Shown here: piece after piece, positions 1-12,660 of the stretch
Layout: every line of letters starts with the position of its first letter
Position numbering within the stretch: the stretch's first letter is position 1
Assembly: GCF_000165425.1 (NCBI RefSeq)
Contig: NW_001799633.1
Location: 190,299 to 254,298, forward strand
Length of the DNA: 64,000 nt
Source: Paramecium tetraurelia
Lineage: Eukaryota > Ciliophora > Oligohymenophorea > Peniculida > Parameciidae
Direction of reading: 5' to 3'
Program-made: the position numbers and the translations under genes
The notes under the pieces: generated by a model
The model's input: the letters and a program-made list of their open reading frames with translations, nothing else
What the model was told of the DNA's origin: nothing
Databases searched by the model: none

Positions 1-206
1 AGACTGTTGATTCCCCAAAAATATTTAGTTTTAAAAATTTCTATATTAATCTAATTAAAATATATCTCAATTTCTATTTTATGTATAATCAACAATTTTT
101 AATACCTTCTCAATCATTATCCATTAATTATCTGCTTTGAAGTTGTAAAATATAAATTTGATTATCATTAAAAATTACTGTATAATCACAAATATTTATA
201 ATTTAT
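1..206. other. AT-rich flank at window start
   Basis: No gene is seen. The stretch is AT-rich and ends directly at the start codon of the kinase gene, so it presumably carries its short promoter and 5' leader. Confidence 0.5.
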
Positions 207-1768
207 ATGTATTCTAATTAAGACCCTGAGGAATAATTTGAATTGAATGAATTAATTGGACAAGGTGCTTATGCAAAAGTTTATAAGGGAAGGCATAAGA
301 ACGGCTAAATTGTGGCAATAAAAATAGTTCCTTCAAATGGCGAAATTCAATCATTAATTAAGGAGATCCAGATCTTAAAAGTATTATCAATTATGTAAGT
401 AGGAATGTTAACATGCTCATATAGTACAATATTATGGTTCCTTTTATAAGGATGGAAATTTATGGCTAGTTATGGAATATTGTGTAGGAGGATCAATTAT
501 TGATTTATTGAAAATTACTTAAAAGACATTAACTGAATCAGAGATAGCGGCAATTTTATATCATGTACTGCTTGGAATTGAATATTTGCATGCGAATAAA
601 AAAATTCACAGAGATATCAAGGCTGGAAATATATTATTGGATGAAAAAGGAACAATTAAAATTGCTGATTTTGGTGTGGCTGCACAACTCATATATACGA
701 ATGCAGATAAAGTATTTCTACTTTAATAAAAAGGGTACAGTAATAGGCACCCCCGTTTATATGTCTCCAGAAGTTATATCTAAGAATCGATATAACCATC
801 TAACAGATATTTGGTCGTTGGGAGTCACCGCTATAGAACTTGCAGAAGGAAAACCCCCTTATTCTCATATTCATCCGGTAAGAGCAATGTTTGCAATAAA
901 AAATAACCCTCCTTAGGGTTTAACCAATCCTGAAAAATGGTCTAAGGAATTTAATGATTTCGTTAAATCTTGCCTAAGGGTGTAAGTCTCAGAAAGACCT
1001 TCAGCTTAACAATTACTTTAGTCACCATTTATAAAACAGGGAAAATAAGATTAAAAGAAGTTAGTAAATCTTATAGAGAATTTCCTCAATTAAATAGATG
1101 AGTATAGATAATCAAAATCATAAGAAAATTTAGAAAATGTATAGACCTTGATCTCTAAACAAGAAAATAGTGAGGATGAAGAATAGTCATGTGGAACAGT
1201 GGTGGAATGTGGAACTCTTGTGATTAAAGAGGAAGAAGTATAAAGTAAAGGAGAAAAAGAATTAGATTTTGTAACATACGCTAAGAAAGAAAAAATAATT
1301 AATGAAATTATTGATGAATAATTAAGTGATGAACAATAAATGGAAAATATGAATTAAGATGAGAGAAAAAAGTTTTTAGCATTTTTGCATGCCTAGATGG
1401 AAGAAGAGATTTCTAAGGTAAAATAGAAATATATGCCTAAAATTGAGATGCTTACTCAAAAAATAAAGTCAAATGAATCTCCTGAACCAACTAAGCCCTA
1501 GTAATAGATTCTTTAAACTAAACCCTAATTATTGATTTAAACTTAATAAACTCAATAAGTTCAATAATAATAATAATAACCTTAAAAGATAGAAGTTGCA
1601 GTTCCATTTTAAGTCAATCCAGATGTATTATAGAAATTATCAAATATGAAAATCCCTTAAATTAAAATATAAAATGTAAGTTCTCCAACAGCATAGTTAA
1701 GATCAAATCCTAAACAAAAAGTAAACCCTGAGTATTTAGTCAAATAAAATATTAATTCTAATTATTGA
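207..1768 (+). CDS. Hippo/MST-type Ser/Thr kinase with SARAH domain
   Basis: About 505 residues after removing two 22-base introns (379-400 and 720-741). The kinase domain covers roughly residues 10-270. Visible are the glycine loop [12 protein letters not shown] (from residue 17), the VAIK lysine at 39, HRDIKAGN near 127, the DFG triplet near 146 and [10 protein letters not shown] in the activation segment, which is the GTPFWMAPE-type signature of STE20 kinases. Around residues 365-405 a stretch including [16 protein letters not shown] matches the SARAH helix (ME.EIE.IR.KY..K) that ends MST1/2 kinases and mediates dimerisation with Salvador or RASSF partners. A glutamine-rich tail of about 100 residues follows, which metazoan MST lacks. 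Known for the family: growth and cytokinesis signalling through NDR/LATS kinases. The role here is inferred. Confidence 0.9.
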
Positions 1769-2125
1769 TGAAGATCCTTGATTTTAACTATTGATTATTC
1801 AATCAAATATTTTAAGTATAAATACACAAACTAATTATTCATTGACTCAATTTCAAAATCATAACAGTATTATTTTTGTATATATATCTTTATCGATATC
1901 CAATTTATTATATTACTGTATATTTGGAAAGGAAACACAAACTTTAAAAAAACTTACAAGCTTAAAAGGAGTGCTATATTTAATTAAAGAAATAAGAATC
2001 ATTTGTTAAAGATTTATAGTTTTGATATTATGTATATTCAGTTAGATTTTAGTTTCTGTTTTTTCTATTGAATAACGAAAATGAAAGTGTTGATTATTTC
2101 AGATAGTATAATAAATAAAATTATT
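1769..2125. other. Intergenic stretch, no convincing gene
   Basis: AT-rich. A TGA-free frame starts at 1791, but its composition (I, L, S, N, Y) is what random AT-rich DNA gives. An in-frame ATG at 2081 could extend the next gene by 15 residues. Confidence 0.4.
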
Positions 2126-3048
2126 ATGGATTAAGAAATTGTGGATTAACTTACTTTAGATTCTATTCCTTACTATGAAGAGTAGTTGTATGGGGCATTA
2201 TAAGTTATAATTGACTTACAATAGAAAGTTGAATAGAATGAAATGATTTAGGATGATGTATTAATTAACTTTATTAAACAAGGAAAATTCGAATGAAAAT
2301 TAGATTGAGGATGTTGAAGGTGATTATCAAGAAATAATTTCATCCATTCAATAATAGTAACTTAAAGAATTACAAGACATTGATGAGATAAGTTTGAAAT
2401 AACAAGAGGATTTCGATTAATTATTTAAAGTATGAAGCTTATAGTTATTAGTAATTGCACGAGTTGGAATAATTGACTAATCAATACTAATAAGAGAATA
2501 ACCAAGATGAACAATACATAAAAACGACACAATAGATGATATCTGAAAGATAGCAATAACTAAAAGAATTAAGTGAATTATTTATGTTACAAGACATTCA
2601 TAATAAAGAAAATCAAAGAATCATATAAAATTTACAATAAAAACTGAAATTGAATGCTGTTTCTATACCTTAAGAAGGTTCTAAAGAGGAGAAAATAGAA
2701 GTTACTTAAATTGTGAAGCATCAACGTTAAGAATCAGAGGAAGATGTCGATTATATCTAATATCTTTAACTCACTGATTATAAGTAAAAGCTTGAAGAAG
2801 AGTTGGAATAAATAGCAAAATAACCAAAAGTCGATAAGGATATGAATGATGCATCTACATAAACTCATTAGCAAGAGTTTCTAATTAAATCAAAAAATTA
2901 TGATGATTTTGTTTATTCTAGCAGTTGTGTATAGCCAACTTTTTCTGTGGAAAACACCCCAAAAGCAAGTCAAATACTTTTGCATTCACTTTTAAAAGAG
3001 GAGAAACCAAGGAATAGAGAATGCTGTACAAGTTGCAGAATTTACTGA
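2126..3048 (+). CDS. Hypothetical coiled-coil protein, Gln/Glu-rich
   Basis: About 291 residues after two short introns (25 bases at about 2254-2278 and 22 bases at about 2430-2451), each needed to keep the frame open. The protein is dominated by E, Q, K, D and L with heptad-like spacing, for example QQQLKELQDIDEISLKQQED, so long coiled coils are likely. The C-terminus is short and cysteine-bearing (ECCTSCRIY). No domain is recognised. The start at 2126 gives an acidic N-terminus (MDQEIVDQLTLD). An alternative in-frame ATG at 2081 would add a hydrophobic leader. It lies tail-to-tail with the next gene, only 20 bases apart. Confidence 0.75.
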
Positions 3049-3068
3049 AAATTAAATTAAATGATAGA

Positions 3069-6000
3069 TCATTTTCTTTATTGCATTTTACCACTTTATG
3101 GTTTTGATTTATTTTCCAAAATTCTGGGTGTTACTATTACAGGTCTTAAATTAAATTGGTTGGAGTTATTAGTTAATTCTGATTTATTATTTTGAATTTG
3201 TTCATTTAATTTCTTGATTTCTTCATCCCTCAATTTGAGTTATGATTATAACTATTAAATCATTTGCATATTTTCAGGTTATCTAGGTTATGCATCGTAG
3301 ATGCTAATTAGTTCTTAATAACTACTATATTGATAATATATACTCTTCTTCAACCATTTATAATTTTAGCATTAAAAAATGTTAAGCTTATTGAAACTCA
3401 TTTTTTAAATTCTCAGCATATTCTTTTTATCTAACTATACTTTCTTTTAATTATGAATTAAGGGATTAACGTAATTGATGTTCTAATTATTAAGCTTCAT
3501 CTTTCCTCGCCTATACCCATAGATCTTTTTCTTTTATTTATTTCGAAAATTCTCCTTCTGCTTATTGATATTTTGCGTTTAGTTATTTAATTTCTTGCTA
3601 CATCACTTTTATTTACTGTTCATATTTTTACGAAGTATTCTAATTTATCTCTAATGAATTATCTAATTATGTTTTTGGATCAGAAATTACATTTTTTTCA
3701 GATTTAAATTCTGGCCAAGATTATTCTAAATTAATCTAAAGTAATTTCAATCTATTTTAAAATTCTGAATTTTGATCTTTTAACTACTTTTCATATTTTT
3801 CATGAGCATATTACAACTAATTTTCATAATTTTTAATTAGCTACTATTTTTCATTTTAAAATTCCTTAAATTACTAATTTAACATATTTTAGATTTCCAA
3901 ACTTTAATCTACATTTATTTATTATGTTTCATTTTCCTAAGGTACATCATTTATTTGCGTATTATCTTTGTTTACTAACTAATTTTAAATCATATTTTAT
4001 ACCTCTTATTCATTATTTTACTATTAATTAGGTCCTTTAAGCTTCTACTCTTAATCATCCTATTTTAATTGTTTTTCCCATTATCCTTATCCAATACCCA
4101 ACATACGTAAAAATTACTCAAACTATTTCTAATGCTTATTATAATCATTTTTCATTTATTCTATTTCTTCAGAACGAAGGATTTCTAAATGATTAATTCT
4201 TTCTTCAAATAATTCCCTTAGTTCTTTTAGTTTTTATCCATGATCAATGTTCATATTAAATATTGTTTCCTCATATTTTTTAACTAATTCTTTTTATTCT
4301 TTTTCATTTTATAAAGTTTTATTTATATATTTATCTTCCATTTCTCCCCTTTAAGTTTTTGGTTAAATTTATACATTTTCGACTTAATCCTCGAATTTTC
4401 GGACTTTTTTCTTTAATTCTTCAATCTCTTTCAATTTGTCACTGTTGGTCTTATAGCTTGCTTCTCTGAAAGCATCTGACTCCATCTAAAACATATCTGC
4501 TTTCTTTTATAATACAGTTTATTACATTTGAAATTCTTTGATTTCAAAGTTTTTTTATATAAGTTATTCTTCAAGTTTATTTATCTATTCTATTAATTGG
4601 GCTTTGCTTATTTATCCTTCTTATTTAAGTGCAAGCAATTATTAATTTAATTTTTCAATTTACAAATTAAGTTCTTTAATTCTATTTTCCAATTCGCTAT
4701 TTATTTATTTTAATTTGTAATATTCATTTTACTGTTTCAACATATCAATTTAAGATTGTTGGATTGTTTATCTAGCATTTTTTATATCAAGATTTAATTT
4801 ATCAATCCACTGCTAAAGCTCACTGATTTCATCTTAAAGTTTTTGATTATTTGTTGTTAGGTCTTTTTTCTGATTTATAAGATCGCTTTTCTGATTATTT
4901 AGATCGTTCTTCTGATTTTTTAAATTAGAAATTTCTTATTTTAGTAAATTTATTTCATTTTATAATTATTGCAATTTTTAGTCTAAATTTTATTTCTTTA
5001 AGTCTTCAAATCTATCTAGTGCCTGCATATATTTTCTCTTCTCTTCTTCAATTTTTTTCAATAAATTATCAATCTCAAATTATTGCTATTGAATATGAGT
5101 ATCTTTTTCCTCAATTTGGTCATCTAATTATAGTTTTTTCTTCATTAGTGAATCATATTTCTCTTTCCATATTTTATTTGCCTCTTCTAGCTGTTTCTGT
5201 GACCCTCCTGTTTGATCATCATCTTTCATAAGGTATTTATCAATATATTCTGAATACTCATCAAATTTCTATTAAAAAAAATCGGTCTACTTTTTCATTT
5301 CTCTAATTTTATTTTCATATAAAGCAATAAGACTTTATTCCCTCTCTTCCATTTTTTTTTAATACTACATAAATTCCATCTATGTGCCCCACTTTTCCCT
5401 TTAAATTTTTTCTTGAAACTACTTCAATTCTTAGTGAATATCTTTATTCTTATTTTATGTATCTAACGCCTGCTTTTAGGCAAGGATAATTTGATTTGCT
5501 CTTACAATTTAAAAAAAGAATATGATACTATTTTATAATGTAATCCATTTCTTTCTCATATGCTTAAACAACAGCCTTCAGAATCCTTTCATATTCATCA
5601 TTTTTAGTGTTTAAGATGTGGATAACTTTAGTAAGGTGAACAATCTTTTTACAAAGAAGATCACGGTTTGGCTCCATCGTTAAATTAATCATAATAATAA
5701 AATGGATGAAATAACAATCATAACTGCAGTAATCTGAACAGAATCCAGTTGTCCAAATAACCTTTACCATATATTTCTGGCTGGGTTGGCTGCCTCTAAT
5801 TATTCTTTAGTAGGACCATTGCTTGCGGTTGTGGAATTGTTTGTTATATTTGATTATGGTGGTGGTTAAGGAGACGAAGTCGATGGTTAGGCTGTTGGAG
5901 TCCCTGGTTTGGCAGTTGGAGGTGGAGCTGCATTGTGAGTTTTGATTCCCTATTCTCCCATAAAATGCTTTCTTTATTCCGACAACATAAGCAGCATCAT
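3069..6000 (-). CDS. FAM184-like long coiled-coil protein
   Basis: Around 945 residues, almost entirely coiled coil. About 110 residues in, the block KKIVHLTKVIHILNTKNDEY matches the conserved opening of FAM184A/B (KKIAQLTKVIYALNTKNDEH), the defining region of that family. Before it lies a Pro/Thr/Gln-rich leader beginning MMLLMLSEQRKHFMG. A 28-base intron follows the FAM184 motif and a 22-base intron sits near the 3' end (about 3327-3348). The junction between leader and FAM184 block (about 5690-5770) needs an intron of length 2 mod 3 and I could not place it with confidence (38 or 44 bases would fit). Human FAM184 function is poorly known. Here a scaffold role is only a guess. Confidence 0.8.
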
Positions 6001-6320
6001 CAAAAATACTAGAACGACTATCCTCATTTATAATTAATATTATAAACACTATAATTTTCATTGATAATTTAATATAAGTTTTGGTGTTTATATTTGATCT
6101 CTTTCTATCTCTGTGAGATATATACATATACAGTTTTTTGAATTGTTATTCATTTTTCAAATTTAAAAAAAAATAATCAAGCCTTTTTGCATTATCATTA
6201 AAAATTATGGTATAGCAAAAACGATTCAACATTAAGAGTATTGGATTCTCTTTGTAAGGAATCCTTGAATGTGTCAAGAATTAAAGAAAAACTCATATTG
6301 TTTGTTTAATTGATTATTAA

Positions 6321-6721
6321 TCATTATTTAACTGAAGTTTAGTTCCTCTGAACAACATATTTATAGAATACAGCAATTGCTTCGTTCACTCCCTTAATTC
6401 TTTCAGCTTCCTCATTTTATATATCTATTAAATTCATTTGTTGAAATTATTACCAAATCCAAAATTCTCTTCCAAAGCTACAACCATTTCAACTGCATCT
6501 AAGGAGTCAAATCCTAATTCTTCGAATGTGGCCTACATATGGAATCTTTTTACTTTATCTGATAATTTGTCAACTTTGCATTTTGCAGCAGATTTCATGA
6601 CTTGCAATACTTTAGCAGTGACTTCTTCTAATAACTCCTTGTTTTAAGTAGTTGAGCAGAATCTGAAAGTTCTACATTAGAATCCCATTGGGTTTATGAG
6701 ACGAAGAGCTCTAACAAACAT
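6321..6721 (-). CDS. Mitochondrial acyl carrier protein (NDUFAB1/ACP)
   Basis: 123 residues with one 29-base intron. The core GFDSLDAVEMVVALEENFGF is the acyl carrier protein signature. Ser73 in DSL is the site that receives the 4'-phosphopantetheine arm carrying growing acyl chains. Residues 1-25 (MFVRALRLINPMGFQCRTFR and following) are basic and free of acidic residues, as expected of a mitochondrial presequence. The mature part has the usual length of about 85-90 residues and ends with the helix-4 region ERIKGVNEAIAVFYKY. Known roles: mitochondrial fatty acid and lipoate synthesis, a complex I subunit, and Fe-S/LYR protein partner. The intron falls exactly where the frame would otherwise meet TGA, and splicing restores GFDIQNEEAERI. 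Confidence 0.95.
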
Positions 6722-7912
6722 TATTATCAATATTTATTTTTATATAAAGAATTTTGTGGTTGTTTTAGATTTATATTTTTATTTTTCCATCTCAATTATT
6801 CTTCTATCAAGAATGTTCTTTTTCCTAATTTACAGAACTTCCCCATTTTCATTTATTAAAATTGTACTTAAAATATAATATTATTCAAGAAAATCTATTA
6901 ATAATGTATTGTATATTAACATTAATAAATTGTCTCAATTGTTTATAATATCAATGATTTATCTTGATTGATCAATTAAATATGTAGTGTGTTATTACAA
7001 ACAGAAATCCAATCAATTAGATTTCTCAATTATTTTAATGCAATAAGCAATGATATTGCAATTAATTATTTGCTTAAAAAGAATGAATAATAAATAATAA
7101 CAATTCATAAGAGCTAAAGTTAGTATTAAATTATAAATAAAAATATCGGCCTCTTTTAATTTATGATTGTTAACTCGATTTGAAATAAATATAATTATAA
7201 ATATCTAAAATGAAGGGATTCTGTAATTTTTAGAAAATCCTACTTCATTATAGTAGATTGAATACACAATGCACGAGAGTATAGCTTAGAATGTAAGAAT
7301 TTAGATATATATTGTAGAGCTAATTAATAAGTTAATAAATAATTCAGATGTTGCTCTATGATAAGTTCATTACAATATTTCACATTTAGTAAAACTAACC
7401 TACTTGGATTTATTGATCTATTAGATAGTAATTAGTTTAAAATATTGAAAATAGTTCAAAAGATTTTAATTCAATTAGAAGTGGAGAATTGGACTAAAAA
7501 ATGATTCATGTTTGATTGATATTATTCTGATATTTAATATAGATTTGAGTCTAATGAAAAGTTGTTGTTATTAGTTAGAATTAGTAAAAGAATAAAGTAA
7601 CTTTATCATTCCTACAATGCTACATAAATAAAATTGTATTAATTACAATTTAAGCTCTCTTGGTTTTTACTTCTCTTTTCTATCTTATTTAAATTACCAT
7701 TACTTTAAATGTTGGAAGAGAGATCTTTAGATATTGCCAATTTTATAAATAGGTTAAATCTAGAATTTAATAATAAATGGGGATTAAAATTAGAATTGAA
7801 GAGAAGAAGAGAAGAGATTTTAGAGCATGACAAGGTAGAAAAGAGAGAAATTAAATAGAATGCTGCAATGTCAATATTAAATTAATTAAATTTAAAATAA
7901 TTATTAACTTAA
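6722..7912. other. Intergenic stretch with an in-frame upstream ORF
   Basis: From 6722 to about 7540 nothing convincing is seen. From 7709 a frame with good coding composition (for example WGLKLELKRRREEILEHD) runs in phase into the importin gene at 7913. It could be a 68-residue N-terminal extension or the end of a separate small gene. The last 60 bases before 7913 are AT-rich like a normal 5' flank. Confidence 0.4.
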
Positions 7913-10768
7913 ATGTTTAGCATAGAAGAATTTATTAAACAATATTAGAATCTTGCAAATCCAGATAAGAGTATAAGTCAAGAAGCGAACAAATATATCC
8001 TTAAATTGCAACAAACTAAGGAAGCTTTCACTATTGCCTAACAAATATTAGATTAATAAAATATTTAATAAGAATACTAATTCATAGCTTGTTAATTGAT
8101 TTATAGAAGATTGAAGGAGGAATGTGATATTACCATACAACCTTATCTTTTAACTTTATTAGGAAGACCGCTATCAAACATTGCCTTGAATTAAGTTTGC
8201 TCCTCATTTGCAGTCATTATTGTAGGTAACTCTCAGCTTTGGAAAGGGTATCAGAGTATTATATATGCTTTTTAGAATACTATAGGAATTAATACAATTA
8301 ATGAAGGTAAAAATGCCAATAGGTATTGAAATTCTGAATTAAATTGCAATTTAAAGCAAAGAATGCCATTCAAAAAAAGAATAATAGAAATTGCAACTAG
8401 AATTCTAGACACAAGAAAGTATACTTTCAGAAATATTTCTAAGTTTGTTATGTGTCTAGGATTTGAATATTTTTAAATAAACTATTTCATGCATTGAATC
8501 TTGGGTTTAGTTTTCATATAACTTATTCAAAGATTCAAAATTGATTCAACAAATAATAGTGTTAATATAACACGCTTTGTAAAATAATGCACTTGAATAT
8601 TCTGATAAATTGTTCTCTTTACTATACGAAGCTGTTGCATACTCACAATATATTAAAAGTCCCATTACCGAGCCTATTGTGCAATAAAATTTAATTGCAA
8701 TGCTCGAATTTATAATAAAGATTTATTCTCCTTAAATCTCAGTTATGTTTGCATCCTTTGCAACTAAGTTTATTTGTGACTTTTATCCAATCGTTTAAAA
8801 TTCAAAGTATGAAGAACCAGTATTAACAATGATGGTCAATATTGTGAATAATCCTTAAAGGAAAATAGTATTCCAAACTTTTGAGTTTTGGAGTCTAATG
8901 AGACAGAATAATTTGCTTCAAGGAATTGGGTTGAAGATATTACAATGTTTAATAGATAGATGCAAAGTAAAATCTATTAAATTAACCAAATAATTTCTAT
9001 CAGGAGAATCTGAAGATGAAAATGACTTTTTTACTAAAACAGACTGCGAAAGTTAGGATTATAATATCTCTACTTCTGATTTTAGAGAACATTGTAAAGA
9101 AATATTCATTAGCATATATAAGAGTGCTGAATAAATTAATTAAACGAATTCATTTTTTTAAATCATTTTATCAAACTTGGTTATCACTAATGCTGAGACC
9201 TCAGAATAGATTATTTAAAGTGAAGCAGCATTGTTTTGCCTTTGTTCAATTATAGATGAAGCAGACTTCTAAATTGACAACCCATTAGTGCTATAAATTA
9301 TTTAATTCGTGCTTTAATTGTCAAACAGCTAGAATTTTGAAATTATTGTAAAAACAACCCTGTAAATGTTTAGCGGATTAACTAATTAATTAAATCTAAA
9401 TAATGAGTTATTGCTTTCTATTACAAAGTACTTCTTCCAGTATATGCTTCATCCTTTATTGGGATCTTTAGCTGGAATGTAAATATTTAATTTAATATAA
9501 GTGCCTTTGAATAAATTTGTAATAATGGGGAACTTAAGAATCAACAATTGATATCTGACTGTGTACTCTTCCTAGACCAACATTTTAATGATTTTATTAA
9601 TTAATCTTAGTTAAGTAGTTTTGTTGAAGGCATATTGAAATTATGTTATCGAATTTATTCACAAGGGAATATAGATTGCATAATCCAGGTATTTAATTGA
9701 TTAAATAATAGTTGTTCAACTTTGCAAATAACTAATTTCAACTATTTAACAATATTAGTTTATTGACTAAATAGCAATTCACTTATATCACTACTTTAAT
9801 TATTGCAATCTTAACTTGGATTAATTCTAATATTGAAGAAATAAGCCCTTAAGTAAAATAGATATCAGATTTGTTATGTTCTTCTATAAGTGAACCGTTA
9901 ATCAATCTATTTAAAGAATAATAAGGTTTGTCAAACAATGATGAACTATATTAATTAGTTAGGATGATAATGAAGGTATCAAACTATTAAACTCATTCCT
10001 AATCTATTATATCATTACTGCAAATTTCATTTCAAATATTCTATCAAAATCCAATTTAAAAACATTAATGGTTGTAGTTAATCACAATTGCAATAGGTAG
10101 AAGTTCAGAATTTTAGTTTATTTCTTAATGGGCATTTTAAAGTAGTTAATAAATTCATTAATTTTGCATTGAGTAATTTAAGCACTGGAGAGATTCGGAT
10201 TTGATGAAGGTTTATGTTGAATTTGTCAAAGAATGTACAAGATATTGTCAATAAACATTATTTCAATCCCCTTATCTGTTTTTAATAATAGAAGTAATTT
10301 GTGAAGCCTTTTTGACTTTGAATTCATATGAAATGCAAAGGGAAATTTTATAGTTTTTCAAGTATGTATCGATATAATTATGGTAGAACTTTGTCTCAAT
10401 TTATTGAAAAGGGATAGGATTACTTCAATTAAATTGTAATATAAATAGTTACGACTTTATTCCTGAGCATTTCAAACATCAATCGTGCTATTATCTTTTA
10501 GATTATCTAGATTTTATAATTCATCTTAAAAAAGGAAATAAGCAGCGAGGAACTTAAGGAACTTATCTATTAGACATTGCTTAAAAGTTGGGGTGCTAAC
10601 AAGAACCCATAGTAGGTTCAACTTGTAAGTCAAGCAATTGTGCACTATTTAAAAAAGACAGGAGATAATGGATTGAATAGAGAATTAAAATTATTATTGC
10701 AAAATCTGAGAGAAATGGGGGAGGAAGAGATCGATTATATGCATTTGGAAATGGTTATAAAACAATGA
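7913..10768 (+). CDS. Importin-beta family receptor (transportin-3/importin-13 type)
   Basis: About 916 residues after four introns (34, 23, 23 and 25 bases), all of which restore one frame. The N-terminus MFSIEEFIKQYQNLANPDKS starts like the first HEAT repeat of TNPO3/IPO13/Mtr10 (short helix, then a PD..... linker). Later segments such as FASFATKFICDF and NPQRKIVFQTFEFW also fit this branch of the karyopherins, and the whole length is alpha-helical repeats. The family carries cargo such as SR splicing proteins through nuclear pores under Ran control. The exact cargo cannot be told. ATG 7913 is chosen because it matches the family start, although an upstream in-phase ATG exists at 7709. The C-terminus ends at LEMVIKQ. 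Confidence 0.85.
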
Positions 10769-10817
10769 AGATGATCTATATTTCTATTTATTGTGTACGA
10801 TATTATTAGATTACATA

Positions 10818-12172
10818 TCATCTAAAATAATATAAAGCTCTTGCTGTTTAGCCTTAGACTTTTGATTCGTCTTCAGTCTATTAGGTCCAGTATTCTTCAA
10901 ACAAGGCTCTATCTTCAGGTTTTGAGGCATCAAGCTTTGTAAGTTGAAGGTATTCAAATGTTGGATGGTCTTTCTAGAAATTTAGAATGCACTAATACCA
11001 AATATTATGGGACTTCAGTTCCTCTCCAGATCCAAGCACCACTGATTTCAAGATTTGGAACATCTCCATAGACACCATGGATGGCAAATGCCCATTTCTT
11101 GAAGTGTGGATCAGCTCTTTGTAAAAATCCATTGCAATTGTTTCTGAAGGAAATAAGTACTTTTCCTTCACCTTCTCCCTTAATGTATTTGACAATCCAG
11201 ATAGACCATCCTTATGAATCGAAGACAGTCCAGAAGTTTTAGAATTCAGCAGCTTAGTCTTTAGAAGCTAAGAATTATCTCTTCCAATCATCAATATTGA
11301 ATGTTGAGGGTGGTAAAGCATCAAACTCACAGACTTATTTCTTTGGCTTCTCTTCCTCTTCTTCATCAGCCTTTTATGGTTTTTCCTCCTTCTTTGGTTT
11401 CTCTTGTTTTGGTTATTATTATTAAGGCTATTTCTCTTTCTTTTCCTTCTTTTCATGATGTTCATGACCATGAGCATGTCCAGCAAATTACAATGCAGGG
11501 AAGGGTTTCTTTATATATCTTGTTCTTCCGAATAACTAAGTATTATTGAATTAAATACATTTAAGAAAGCTGGAAGCTCTGATACTTATTTATACCATCT
11601 AAGAATATTCACTAACTTAGCTCTGTCGTCTTCTCCATAAATGAATGAGAATATTCCTTAGAAGTATGAAGCCAAATTAATATCAGCTATTGTCAATTGA
11701 TCACCAACCAAGTATTAATTTTTGGCAAAATGGGCTTCCAATACTTTGAATTTCCAATCCAAATCAGCATGAGCTTGGGTTGCTTAAGTTGGGTTGATTG
11801 GGAAATGTCCGAAGACTGGCAACAAGAGTTGAATCAAAGATGGTTCGATTTCTCCAGATGTAAAGTCTAACCATTATTTGACTTTGGCTTATTGGAATTC
11901 ATTTGCTCCAACCAATGGTGTTCCTCTGACGACATATTAAAGGATGGCGTTGCTTTCAGTCAAAATTCCTTCGGGGGTCTCTAGAACAGGGACTTTGCCC
12001 AATGGATTCTTGGCTAAGAATTCAGGTGTCTAGGAGGAATAGAGGAATTGAATACTTCCAAATCTTTCCATTCTAAGAGTTAGGAGGTAACATCGACGTT
12101 GGCGAGTTGAGCAGCAACAAGGATTTTATTTGCTCTAGGATTGCCAGAGATATAATTTAGTTTTAAAGACAT
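10818..12172 (-). CDS. EEF1G: Translation elongation factor eEF1B gamma subunit
   Basis: 426 residues after three introns (26, 23 and 25 bases). Residues 1-200 form a glutathione S-transferase-like domain (MSLKLNYISGNPRANKILVA; NPLGKVPVLETPEG; ESNAILQYV). A linker rich in His, Lys, Glu and Gln follows (AGHAHGHEHHEKKEKKEK). The C-terminal EF1G domain contains FWTVFDSQGWSIWIVKY, GFLQRADPHFKKWAFAIHGV and ISGAWIWRGTEVP, all hallmark blocks. The protein anchors the guanine-nucleotide exchange complex that recharges eEF1A with GTP. The His-rich linker could bind metal or simply act as a flexible tether. It lies tail-to-tail with the importin gene, 49 bases apart. Confidence 0.97.
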
Positions 12173-12195
12173 CTTAAATCTTAAATTTATTTATT

Positions 12196-12660
12196 TCAAT
12201 TATAATTAAAAGACTTTGATTTCTACAATGTTTTTTTCTCCATTTAAACAATAGAATCGATTTAGGTCTTATGTCTCTCTCTATCCGCTCTGATGTAGGC
12301 ATCTACTTTATAGAATTACACCCAAGCTTTGCCCTCTTACAATTGATCTAACTGCAATCATATATTGAGCAATCATACTTCATCTGATATTTCCTATTCC
12401 GTATAACCTTGTTGTTTCACTATATCCCAAAAAGCTAACCATTCCTAAACCGTTATGTTTCCGCTTTTTTTGTAATCCACTTACGAAAACAAGGCTTCCG
12501 TATTTAATTTGGCAAAGTTTGATTACCAAAATTGCAAAGTTCTCTCCTTGTCAATATACCCCTTGTTATGGATATCGATTTTTTAGAAGATCATGATAGC
12601 TTTTAATCGTAAATTTTCTGATATTTACTTATGTTCTGGTCGATTTGAGCAAGTTCCCAT
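12196..12660 (-). CDS. Small EF-hand calcium-binding protein
   Basis: 145 residues with one 27-base intron (spliced out before LDQLQEGKAW). Two EF-hand-like loops are seen: DIHNKGYIDKER (from about residue 30) and DYKKSGNITVQEW (about residue 60), spaced like a pair. The second keeps D at position 1, S at 5, G at 6 and E at 12. The first has K at position 5 and R at 12, so it may bind Ca2+ weakly. It starts MGTCSNRPEHKQ; Gly2 followed by Cys4 could allow N-myristoylation and palmitoylation (inference). It shares strand and neighbourhood with eEF1B-gamma downstream (23 bases). The specific family is unknown. Confidence 0.8.

Noticed and set aside
5807-6127. Minus-strand frame MYISHRDRKRSN...
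   Set aside because: It is in a different phase from the Pro/Thr/Gln-rich leader of the FAM184-like gene, which starts at 6000 and reads more naturally; this frame looks like chance overlap.
11301-11549. Plus-strand frame across the eEF1B-gamma linker
   Set aside because: Antisense shadow of the Lys/His-rich linker of eEF1B-gamma.
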